A stretch of 64,000 bases of DNA from Thioalkalivibrio sp. ALJT (GTDB taxonomy: Bacteria; Pseudomonadota; Gammaproteobacteria; Ectothiorhodospirales; Ectothiorhodospiraceae): positions 62,001-126,000 of the forward strand of contig NZ_KB907124.1 of the NCBI RefSeq assembly GCF_000381825.1. Direction: 5' to 3'. Below the pieces are notes generated by a model. That model was not told where the DNA came from, made no database searches, and saw only the letters and a list, made by a program, of their open reading frames with translations. The first letter of the stretch is position 1. Each line of letters starts with the position of its first letter. The position numbers were made by a program, and so were the translations under genes. This document shows, in pieces, positions 22,718 to 30,616 of this stretch.

Positions 22718-25543
22718 ATGATGGTAAGCACACACGCTTTTCCCGAGAAGGGAAGCACCCCGACCCAGTGGCACGGAGCTGCCCGGTTATGCCCCGGGGC
22801 GAGCGTTCTGGTCGCTGTCGGCCTGCTGCTGTCGACGACCGGCCTGGCCGCGGGGGATCGGTCTGGCTCCGCGATGGATGCACGCGAATCGTCCGTTCCG
22901 ATGCAACTGGCGTCAGGTCGGGATTCGGGGGTCATCATCTACGATCCCTGGCGTGGCGAAGAGGCGCTTTCCGGTTTGCGGGATGAAGAGCCCGCGTCCA
23001 CCGATGGCACCCCGCTTGTGGAGCCGGATCTGGATTTTGAGCATGAGCCGCCCGAGTTCCGGATCGTGCCCGATGGGTTCCTGGATCATCTGTTTGCCGA
23101 AGACGAAGACGAAGACGAAGACGAGGCAGCGGAATTCGCGCCCGTTCGCATTCACGATAAGCGGGTACAGCTCACCCTTGGCGAGACACACCAGATTCAG
23201 GTCGATCCCGGCGGCTTCGAGATTCTCGACATCGCCTACGAGGTCACCCAGCAACGCGAGGGCGGCTCACGGTTTTTTCGTGATCCGGTCATCGATTTTG
23301 ATGACGGTCGCATAACCGCTATGGGGGCCGGCACGGCCCGGATTGGCGTCTCGATTGAATATGCCGTTCCCGACTCGGATTCGGAGGAATGGCATTTGGC
23401 GGAGAAGACCGTGCATGTCCAGGTAATGGAATGCATCGATTCCACCATCCGCTTCAGTGACTTCTTCGGTGAGGTCTTCGTCTACCCGCATGACGATCCC
23501 GAGGATTTCTATTTCGCCACGCTCGACGCCACGCTGTGCGTCGGTGACAACGTGGAAACCCGGCACGACAGCGGCGCCATACTGAGCCTGGTCGACATGA
23601 CCACGTTTGTTATGCGATCCAACTCCAGGGTAGAAATCGGGGGTGTGGAAGAGTCCGAAAACCGGTTGCGGATTCTCGTCGGTCATGTCTTCGGGAATTT
23701 CAAGCGCATGTTCAAGGACGGCTCAATGGACGTCGAGATGTCTCAGGTCGCGATGAGTGTCCGGGGCACCGTGGTGTCCTTCGTTGAAGATGGAAATTCC
23801 ACCATCGAGGTGCTGCAGGGCGCCATGGATGTCCGGCCCAAGGGGACCACCGAAAGCATACGGGTGAACGCGGGGGAATCGCTTCGCGTCACCCCTGACG
23901 GCGTGACACGGTCCACCTTTTCACCCGCTGATGTAGCCGCACGTCTGGATGCGCGCAAGATTGATCGGTTGCTGGCCGATGGTGTTGACCCGGCCCTGCT
24001 GGGGCAAACGGAGGCCGCGGCGCAGGCGGCCAAGGCCGCCCTGGCAGATGACCCGCCCCCGGCGAAAGCCGTCACGCCGGGCGCCCGGCGGGAGCAGCGC
24101 CCGGATGCTCGGGCACGCGACCCGGTTTCCATGTTGAACGAGCGGGATCAAGTTGCGCTCAAGTCCGCGGAGGGCGAACTGGATCGCGATCATCGTGAGC
24201 AGTGGCATGATTTTTCGGTCGACCGTCCCGGTGCCGTAGTGATTCGCGTTGAGGCCGATGCGGGTTTGAATTTGCGGGCGAACCTGTTTGATGCTGATGA
24301 ACGGCACCTGAGCGGTTCAAGGGACGAGGACGGGATACGGACGTTGACCCGTGAAAACCTGGCAGCGGGTGACTATCGACTGCGTATCCGGAGCAACCAG
24401 GGAGAAGGCGCCTACGACCTGTCCGTCTGGCTGTACACACCGATGATTATGCCCCAGCCAGCGGCGGCCGCCGGTCCCGAAGAGGCGTTGCACGCCGACG
24501 CGGCGCTGCCACTGCGTACCGCGAGTGCCGGACTGCTCGGGTATGTCGATCGTGGAGCGCGTGACGCCGAGGACTGGTTTGTTTTCGAGACGCCTCGCTC
24601 CGGCGCCATCGAGTGGCGAGTTCATGCCGAGGACGACTTGAGCCTCCGGGTGAATCTGTTTGATGCTAATGAACAGCACTTGAGCGGTTCGCATGACGAA
24701 GAGGGGGTGCGTGTCCTGACGCGCGAGGATCTCGCACCGGGCACCTACTTCCTGCGCATCCGGCGCAACCAGGGACAAGGGGCGTATGTGTTGCAACCGC
24801 AGTTCACGCCGGCAGCGCATCCCGATCCGGTCCGTCCGCATGAGTCTCGTGAACAGGCCCGAAAAATCGAACCGGATGTCGAGGCGACCGGCCTGCTGGG
24901 TTACCGGGACCGGGGCCAGCGAAACACCGAGGACTGGTTCCGTTTCGAGATGGCCACCTCCGGGGCCCTTCATGTTGCGGTGCGCCCCGAGGGAACGCTT
25001 GCGGTTCGGGTCAATCTGTTTGATGCCAATGAACAGCACTTGAGCGGTTCGCATGACGAAGAGGGGGTGCGTGTCCTGACGCGCGAGGATCTCGCACCGG
25101 GCACCTACTTCCTGCGCATCCGGCGCAACCAGGGACAGGGGGGGTACACCCTCCTGCCGATCGTTACACCAGCGCTCTACCCCGATGCCGATGCACCACA
25201 CGCTTCTCGTGAACAGGCGCGGGAAATCGCACTGGGGGCCGAGACAACCGGCCTGCTGGGTTACCGGGACCTGGACCAGCGAAACACCGAAGACTGGCTG
25301 CAATTCACGCTCGCCAATCCCGGCGATCTTCAGGTCACGCTCAACGCCGAAACGGGACTTCGCATCCATGCCAATCTCTTCGATGCCGATGGGCAGCATT
25401 TGAGCGGGGCGCGTCGTGAGGATCAAACCTGGACCCTCGAACGCGACGACTTGGAGCCCGGGACCTATTTCCTGCGCATCCGGCGCAACCAGGGACAGGG
25501 CGGCTACACCGTCCGTCCCGCAATGACACCGCCGACTCAATAA
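22718..25543 (+). CDS. Exported FecR-domain protein with Big_2-like and four PPC-like repeats
   Basis: A 941-residue exported protein. After a signal peptide (ending about residue 48) come an acidic linker with an EDEDEDEDE run, a Big_2-like strand domain (about 150-237, containing GRITAMGAGTARIGVSI) and a FecR domain (about 273-397, containing VAMSVRGTVVSFVEDGNSTIEVLQG). Four PPC-like beta domains occupy the C-terminal half, each with the core LFDA-x-x-x-HLSG and Y-x-LRIR-x-NQG; the LFDA anchors are at about 523, 647, 767 and 887. FecR with pre-peptidase-C repeats suggests a surface or secreted stress/adhesion protein rather than an anti-sigma factor. AAGGA precedes the tandem ATG at 22718/22721. 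Confidence 0.78.
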   Translation: MMVSTHAFPEKGSTPTQWHGAARLCPGASVLVAVGLLLSTTGLAAGDRSGSAMDARESSVPMQLASGRDSGVIIYDPWRGEEALSGLRDEEPASTDGTPLVEPDLDFEHEPPEFRIVPDGFLDHLFAEDEDEDEDEAAEFAPVRIHDKRVQLTLGETHQIQVDPGGFEILDIAYEVTQQREGGSRFFRDPVIDFDDGRITAMGAGTARIGVSIEYAVPDSDSEEWHLAEKTVHVQVMECIDSTIRFSDFFGEVFVYPHDDPEDFYFATLDATLCVGDNVETRHDSGAILSLVDMTTFVMRSNSRVEIGGVEESENRLRILVGHVFGNFKRMFKDGSMDVEMSQVAMSVRGTVVSFVEDGNSTIEVLQGAMDVRPKGTTESIRVNAGESLRVTPDGVTRSTFSPADVAARLDARKIDRLLADGVDPALLGQTEAAAQAAKAALADDPPPAKAVTPGARREQRPDARARDPVSMLNERDQVALKSAEGELDRDHREQWHDFSVDRPGAVVIRVEADAGLNLRANLFDADERHLSGSRDEDGIRTLTRENLAAGDYRLRIRSNQGEGAYDLSVWLYTPMIMPQPAAAAGPEEALHADAALPLRTASAGLLGYVDRGARDAEDWFVFETPRSGAIEWRVHAEDDLSLRVNLFDANEQHLSGSHDEEGVRVLTREDLAPGTYFLRIRRNQGQGAYVLQPQFTPAAHPDPVRPHESREQARKIEPDVEATGLLGYRDRGQRNTEDWFRFEMATSGALHVAVRPEGTLAVRVNLFDANEQHLSGSHDEEGVRVLTREDLAPGTYFLRIRRNQGQGGYTLLPIVTPALYPDADAPHASREQAREIALGAETTGLLGYRDLDQRNTEDWLQFTLANPGDLQVTLNAETGLRIHANLFDADGQHLSGARREDQTWTLERDDLEPGTYFLRIRRNQGQGGYTVRPAMTPPTQ
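23099..23125. repeat. GAAGAC hexanucleotide tandem repeat
   Basis: Four and a half copies of GAAGAC inside the FecR-domain gene encode the alternating Glu-Asp run. A gain or loss of units would keep the reading frame. Confidence 0.8.
24653..25139. repeat. Near-identical internal repeats in the FecR/PPC gene
   Basis: About 125 nt at 24653-24777 recur at 25013-25137, exactly 360 nt later, with a single difference (GCTAAT versus GCCAAT). A more diverged third copy is another 360 nt on, and about 33 nt (CTGCGCATCCGGCGCAACCA and flanks) remain identical there. The 120-residue period matches one PPC-like domain. Confidence 0.85.
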
Positions 25544-25720
25544 CCGTTGCCCCTGGAGGGGCCTTATCCTTATCCATATTGGCTTTTGGCGATCTCGCAA
25601 GCGCTCGGCATTCATGTGGCGTGGGCTCGTGTGGAGTCCGGGGCACTACGTGGACTTGCAGACGTGTTTGTGGTCGGGGTACCGGTGAGTGGGCATCCTG
25701 GAAATTTATCAGGGGGTAAC

Positions 25721-26698
25721 GTGATCAAGCGAGCAACTGTGGGGATGGCCGGCTGGGTGGCGGCGGCGCTACTGAGTGTGAGTGGCGCAGGCGCATCCGA
25801 ACTCGAGGGGGCCGGAGATCATTCGGAGGTGCCGCGGGTTGCGGGGTCGTTCATCGTGTTTCATGAGTCGAGTGATTTCGATCGTCTGTCGATCCCGACA
25901 GGGGCCTGGGACGGGGATCAGTTCGAATCCTTCGAGCGGCTGGAGGGACAGGTTCTGCGGCTGAGCTATAACTTCGAGGACCCCGGCGTGACCACGCTGC
26001 GCGTGAAGCGCAGCTATCTGCAGGCGCTGGAGGCGCGTGGCTTCGAGATTCTCTTTTCCGGTTCCGAAGAAGAACTTTCCAGCGGCGCCGGGCGCACGTT
26101 CTTCCGGGAGTCGGGGCTGTTCGACCGCGGGGCACGGGATTGCTGCCGCGTCGCCAACCGGGATCGCCAGGTTCGGTATATGGCGGCACGCTCGGAGGCC
26201 GGCAATGTGCTGGCGGGGATTGCCGTGTTCAACGCCCGACGGGTCGACGGACCGGCGGTATCCAAGGCTATCGTGACCGCAGCGGAAATGGACGCGACCA
26301 TGGATCATCAGCCGTTAACGGCCGACGAGATGGAAACCGGGCTGGTCGAGGATGGTCGCGTGGCGGTGCCGGACATCCTGTTCGAGGTCAATAGTGCGGC
26401 GATCCTGCCGGAGTCCGCCGAGGCCCTGGAGTCGATCGCGGAGTTGATGAACGCGCAGTCGTCGATGGAGTTGCTGGTGGTCGGGCACACGGACAACACC
26501 GGGGACTTCGACTACAACGTTTCATTGTCCCTGCAGCGCGCGCAGTCTGTGGTGAACTGGCTGCGTGATGAGTACGGGATCGCCGGCGCTCGGCTTCAGG
26601 CCGCCGGGGCCGGGATGATGGCGCCTGTTACTACGAACCGGACAGAGGAAGGACGCGCGCAGAATCGGCGTGTGGAGCTGGTCGAACGCGGACGTTAA
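25721..26698 (+). CDS. OmpA-family outer membrane protein with DUF4892-like N-terminus
   Basis: A 325-residue exported protein. A signal peptide (MAGWVAAALLSVSGAGA) opens it. Residues about 30-185 resemble DUF4892 (SYNFEDPGVTTLRVKRSYLQ and EARGFEILF are the core), with a vicinal Cys pair in ARDCCRVANRD. The C-terminal OmpA/peptidoglycan-binding domain runs from about 205: FEVNSAAILPESAEALESIA, VVGHTDNTGDFDYN and EEGRAQNRRVELV. The GTG at 25721 follows AGGGGG by 5 nt. It is the last intact gene of the segment between chaperone and usher. Confidence 0.8.
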   Translation: MIKRATVGMAGWVAAALLSVSGAGASELEGAGDHSEVPRVAGSFIVFHESSDFDRLSIPTGAWDGDQFESFERLEGQVLRLSYNFEDPGVTTLRVKRSYLQALEARGFEILFSGSEEELSSGAGRTFFRESGLFDRGARDCCRVANRDRQVRYMAARSEAGNVLAGIAVFNARRVDGPAVSKAIVTAAEMDATMDHQPLTADEMETGLVEDGRVAVPDILFEVNSAAILPESAEALESIAELMNAQSSMELLVVGHTDNTGDFDYNVSLSLQRAQSVVNWLRDEYGIAGARLQAAGAGMMAPVTTNRTEEGRAQNRRVELVERGR

Positions 26699-26755
26699 CG
26701 GGGTGCGCGCAACCCGGAGCGGACCCCCATGATTTTTCCTGATCCGCAAGGCGCG

Positions 26756-26790
26756 TCACCCAGGCTCACGGCGTGAGCCTTCCCGGGTGA
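26756..26790. terminator. Nested hairpin after OmpA-family gene
   Basis: GGCTCAC (26763-26769) pairs with GTGAGCC (26773-26779) over a 3-nt loop, and outside it TCACCC (26756-26761) pairs with GGGTGA (26785-26790). No T-tract. It is probably the end of the inserted transcription unit, by position. Confidence 0.4.
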
Positions 26791-26897
26791 ACGCGGATGG
26801 TCCACATCGAGCGGAGGCTGCTCCCATCGCACAGAATCGAACCCAGCCCCAGCGCGGCCTGGCGTGGCCGGCGTCCATGGCACGCTACAGCACGGAG

Positions 26898-27113
26898 GTG
26901 CAGTCCGGCGCGGCCCCCGAGTGGCACGGGCGCTTGCAGGATACGGATACCGATGAATGAGCGCGTCTCGTGGTGCAGAACATCGAAACCCGCCGTGCAC
27001 AGATCGCCGACCTGCCGGACGGCGCCGCCGGGGCCGAGGTAATCATCAGGATGCGGGTCAATGGTCAGCCGACACGCCATGACCTTGCGGCGTCTGGCGC
27101 TGTCGATTACTAG
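26898..27113 (+). pseudogene. Degenerate duplicate of the chaperone 3' end
   Basis: Collinear with 21624-21935 of the intact chaperone gene. A nonsense codon interrupts it (GAA TGA at 26955-26960 where the intact copy has GAG AGG). A 96-nt in-frame deletion removes the segment between ATCGCCGAC and CTGCCGGAC. The final residues match the intact copy (NGQPTRHDLA and SGAVDY then TAG). Homology continues past the stop into the usher head, to about 27129. No 5' half of the chaperone is present. Confidence 0.88.
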
Positions 27114-29463
27114 CGCCCTGATCGTCGCGACCGGGGCCAGTGCGAATGTGGATCATGCGCAGGCCCCGGAAGCGCCGGCCAGGGGCAGCGGGGAGTGGTT
27201 GCTCCTTGACGGCCCCGGCCTGCACGGCAGTGATCAGCAGCTCTACCTTGAAGTGGTGCTCAACCAGGTGCCCACGGGCTTTATCCTGCAGGTGGCACAG
27301 CAGGATGGCGCCCTTTACGTGCCGTCGGAGCATCTGACCACCCTGGGATTGCGTATGGGAGAACGGTCCCGGGGAGGATATCAGACACTGGAGAGCCTGC
27401 CCGATCTGCAGTATCGCTACGATGCAGCCCGGCAAAGACTCTATCTGGAAGTGCCTGTCCGGCGCCTCAATCGCGAGCTGCAGGAGGCCCGTGCCGTACG
27501 GCACACCGGCCCTCGGGCCAGGGTCAGCCCCGGCATGCTGCTGAATTACGAGATGCATCTGGCGGCAGACGAACAGGGGGTGCTGGACTTCACGGCGGCG
27601 ACGGGATTGCGCGGATTTGCCGGCAATCATGTGGTGGAAAATACGGCTCTTTCGCGGTTATCGAGTCGAGGGGGGCAGCGCGATCACACCCGTCTCGATA
27701 CCCATTGGACCTGGTCCTCTCAGGATCGACTGCTCACGGTTACCGCGGGGGATCTGATTACCGGTGGCCTGGAGTGGACGCGGGCGACACGTCTGGGTGG
27801 CCTGCAGCTGCGCCGTAACTTCGCTTTGCAGCCGGGTTTGGTGACTCGGCCGCTGCCGGCCTTCTTCGGCGAGGCGGCATTGCCCTCCGAGGTGGAGCTG
27901 TACGTGGAAGGGCAGCGACAATTCAGTGGCGAGGTGCTGCCCGGTAGCTTCCGCGTCGATGGCCACCCGCCGATCACGGGGCTGGGGCAGGGCGAGGTGG
28001 TGCTGACCGATGCCCTGGGGCGTACCACGGTTCACGACTTTTCGTTCTACAGCTCGCCCCGCTTGCTGCAGCAAGGGCTGAGTGACTTTTCGCTGGAAAT
28101 CGGCAGCGTGCGCCAGGGGTATGGCACGGACTCCTTTCGTTATCGCAGTCGCCCGGCCGGGTTTGCCAGCCTGCGCCATGGTCTTACCGATACCGTGACG
28201 CTGGAAGGCCATGCCGAGGGCGATGACCGCCTGATGCTCGGTGGGCTGGGCGCCCTCTTTACTCTCCGGCATGCGGGACTCTTCAGCGCGGCATGGGCGC
28301 AGAGTACCGGCAGCAAAGCGGATGGCGAGCAGCTGGCGCTGGGTTACAACTGGACCGGACACGGATTCACGGTGGATTACCGTCTGCAGCGTGCCGATAA
28401 CGACTATCGGGATGTCGCTTCCAGCGTGAGTCGAGCGCCACCCCGGCGCAGCGAGCGTCTGGCGCTGGGGGTGGGGTCGAGTGCCACCGGGCGGCTGTCG
28501 CTGCACTACAACCGTTTCGAGGGCCAGGAGAAAGAGCGGGATTTCCGTAACGTGGGTGCGGGCTACAGTCGGCGACTCTTCCAGGGAACCACCCTGTTTC
28601 TCAATGCCTCGCGGGAACTTGGTGACGAACGGGATTATCGCCTGCGCGCCGGCTTGTCCGTGTCCCTGGGCGCGGGGGTCAGCGGCGGCGGCTCGGTCAG
28701 CCACAGGCGCGACGGCGACGACCGTCAGTCGGCCCATTTGCGCCGTGGTGTGCCCGGTGACGGTGGTACCGGCTGGGCCTTGCAGGCACAGCGTTCGGGT
28801 GATCGGCCGCTGTTCCGGGCCGACGTGGTACACCGAGGCGATTCCGCTCAGCTGCGCGGTGGCATTCGTGCGCGGCCCGGCGGCGGCGCGGTATACGGGG
28901 GCCTGGATGGCGCACTGGTCTGGATGGCGGCTGCACCGCAGGATCTGTTCCCGGCGCGTCGGGTGAGCGACGGTTTTGCGCTGGTTTCCACCGGAGGTGT
29001 CGGCGGCGTACCGGTCGCGCTGGAAAACCGCTACATCGGCGATACCGATGCGCGTGGCTACTACCTGCTCACCGGGCTGGGGGGCTATCGCAAAAACCAG
29101 GTCTCCATCGACCCGCTGGACCTGCCAGCCGACCTGCAGGTGGATCGCCACCAGGTCAATGTGGTTCCCGCCGAACGGGCCGGGGTGCGCGTGGATTTCG
29201 GCCTGCGTCGCGTGCGTGCCGCGCTGTTGACGGTGGTTGACCCGTCCGGCCAGCCGCTTCCCCTCGGCAGTTATGTACTGCGCGAAGGTCATCGCCTGGC
29301 GGTTGTGGGGCATGATGGTCAGGCCTATGTGGAAGACCTGGAAGCGCACAATCGCCTGGTCGTCAAGCAACCGGATGGCAGCGATTGTAGTGTCGAGTTC
29401 GAACTGCCCGAAGCGCCGGATGCGGTTCCGCCGATTGGCCCACTGACGTGCGAGGGGGCGTGA
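27061..29463 (+). CDS. Outer membrane pilus usher (PapC/FimD family, CsuD-like)
   Basis: An 800-residue usher that forms the outer-membrane pore and assembles pilus subunits from chaperone complexes. The signal peptide lies in LRRLALSITSALIVATGASA. The N-terminal periplasmic domain (LYLEVVLNQVPTGFILQVAQ), the barrel with the plug-proximal PSEVELYVEGQRQFSGEVLPG, and C-terminal plate domains ending CSVEFELPEAP and PIGPLTC are visible. Length fits the shorter archaic ushers. The start overlaps the chaperone-tail pseudogene, as the native chaperone and usher would have overlapped by about 50 nt. The stop overlaps the next start (TGATG). Confidence 0.9.
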   Translation: MVSRHAMTLRRLALSITSALIVATGASANVDHAQAPEAPARGSGEWLLLDGPGLHGSDQQLYLEVVLNQVPTGFILQVAQQDGALYVPSEHLTTLGLRMGERSRGGYQTLESLPDLQYRYDAARQRLYLEVPVRRLNRELQEARAVRHTGPRARVSPGMLLNYEMHLAADEQGVLDFTAATGLRGFAGNHVVENTALSRLSSRGGQRDHTRLDTHWTWSSQDRLLTVTAGDLITGGLEWTRATRLGGLQLRRNFALQPGLVTRPLPAFFGEAALPSEVELYVEGQRQFSGEVLPGSFRVDGHPPITGLGQGEVVLTDALGRTTVHDFSFYSSPRLLQQGLSDFSLEIGSVRQGYGTDSFRYRSRPAGFASLRHGLTDTVTLEGHAEGDDRLMLGGLGALFTLRHAGLFSAAWAQSTGSKADGEQLALGYNWTGHGFTVDYRLQRADNDYRDVASSVSRAPPRRSERLALGVGSSATGRLSLHYNRFEGQEKERDFRNVGAGYSRRLFQGTTLFLNASRELGDERDYRLRAGLSVSLGAGVSGGGSVSHRRDGDDRQSAHLRRGVPGDGGTGWALQAQRSGDRPLFRADVVHRGDSAQLRGGIRARPGGGAVYGGLDGALVWMAAAPQDLFPARRVSDGFALVSTGGVGGVPVALENRYIGDTDARGYYLLTGLGGYRKNQVSIDPLDLPADLQVDRHQVNVVPAERAGVRVDFGLRRVRAALLTVVDPSGQPLPLGSYVLREGHRLAVVGHDGQAYVEDLEAHNRLVVKQPDGSDCSVEFELPEAPDAVPPIGPLTCEGA

Positions 29464-30467
29464 TGTTTCGGCGAGTCCTTGCGGCGGGTGTGCTCGGCGC
29501 GGTGGCGCTGGCCGCCCTCCCGGTTCAGGCGGCGACCACCTGCAGCGCCTCGATGACTGATGTGAGCTTCGGCGCCAGCGACCCCTTTACCGGCTGGAGT
29601 GATGTCACGGCGACCATAAGCTATGAGTGCAGCACATCCGGACTCTCCGTGCTGGGAAATACGCGGGCCAGGCTGTGCTTCAGCATCGGTTCCGGCAGCC
29701 AGGGCAGCGGCAGTATTCAGCCACGCCGTATGACCAGTGACGGTAACGAAGTGCAATTCAATCTCTTCAGAGACGCGGCACATTCCCAGGTCTGGCCCGA
29801 TAGCTTGCAGCAGGACACCCAGGTGGACCTGCAGTATTCGCTCTCGTTGTTAGGGGGCGGTTCAGGCAGCGGCAGCGTGACCGTGTATGGCCGGATCGGC
29901 CCTGACCAGACCGCGGTGATTCCGGGCAGTTATGACAACAGCTTTTCCGGCCCGGATGCGCGGATGGAGTTCCGGGCCAATGAACCCACCCTGCTGGGTA
30001 CGCCACCCTGGCCTGACAGCTGCACCAGTGGTGGCGGGCAAGGCGGAACCGATAGTTTTCCCTTTACCACCAGCGCCACGGTTGCGGCGGCCTGTAATCC
30101 GAGTTTCTCGCTGGAGGACCTGGATTTTGGTACCCAGGGTCTTCTGAACACTGCGGTGGATACCACCGCCATCATTGCGCCCCAGTGCACCAACACCACC
30201 CCTTATCAGATGGGTCTGGATAATGGTCTGCACGCCGACGGCACGACCCGGCGTATGCACAACGGTGCCGGTGACTATGTGATCTATGAGCTATACCGCG
30301 ACGCCGCGCGTTCGCTGCGCTGGGGTGACACCCTGAATGTGGACACTCTGGCCGACACCGGTACCGGGAGTGCGCAGGCCCAACCCATCTACGGACGCGT
30401 CGACCCGCAGATTACGCCGCCCCAGGGGCTGTACAGCGATACGGTGACGGTGACGATCTACTACTGA
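29463..30467 (+). CDS. Two-domain spore coat U protein, CsuE-like pilus tip subunit
   Basis: A 334-residue exported protein with a signal peptide ending ALPVQAA (about residue 23). Two SCPU domains lie in tandem. The first (about 25-175) starts [13 protein letters not shown] and the second (about 200-334) contains [20 protein letters not shown] and [11 protein letters not shown], much like the single-domain pilin at 20581. A two-domain subunit encoded after the usher is the tip adhesin in Csu pili. It overlaps the usher stop by one base. Confidence 0.85.
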   Translation: MFRRVLAAGVLGAVALAALPVQAATTCSASMTDVSFGASDPFTGWSDVTATISYECSTSGLSVLGNTRARLCFSIGSGSQGSGSIQPRRMTSDGNEVQFNLFRDAAHSQVWPDSLQQDTQVDLQYSLSLLGGGSGSGSVTVYGRIGPDQTAVIPGSYDNSFSGPDARMEFRANEPTLLGTPPWPDSCTSGGGQGGTDSFPFTTSATVAAACNPSFSLEDLDFGTQGLLNTAVDTTAIIAPQCTNTTPYQMGLDNGLHADGTTRRMHNGAGDYVIYELYRDAARSLRWGDTLNVDTLADTGTGSAQAQPIYGRVDPQITPPQGLYSDTVTVTIYY

Positions 30468-30616
30468 GGGCAGCCCGGTTCGGCGGTTCATCGGCGTTCA
30501 CCGCAGTACAGGGCCATGCAGCGACATGCCGCGAGAAGCGCCGGGCAGGTCCCGCGCGGCGGGTGGGTCCGGTACAATGCGTGGCTTTTGCCACGTCGGG
30601 TTTTCGAGGAAGCGCA

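Noticed and set aside
23536-23910. FecR domain as an anti-sigma factor of an iron-uptake system
   Set aside because: No ECF sigma factor or TonB receptor gene is adjacent, there is a signal peptide rather than a single-pass anti-sigma layout, and most of the protein is repeats.
25553-25566. CCCC-TGGA-GGGG hairpin after the FecR/PPC gene as a terminator
   Set aside because: Only a 4-5 bp stem and no T-tract; CTTATCC follows. Too weak to call.
22658-26698. The three genes between chaperone and usher as a mobile element
   Set aside because: No transposase, integrase, terminal inverted repeats or att-like direct repeats beyond the chaperone-usher junction duplication were seen. It is treated as an insertion of unknown mechanism.
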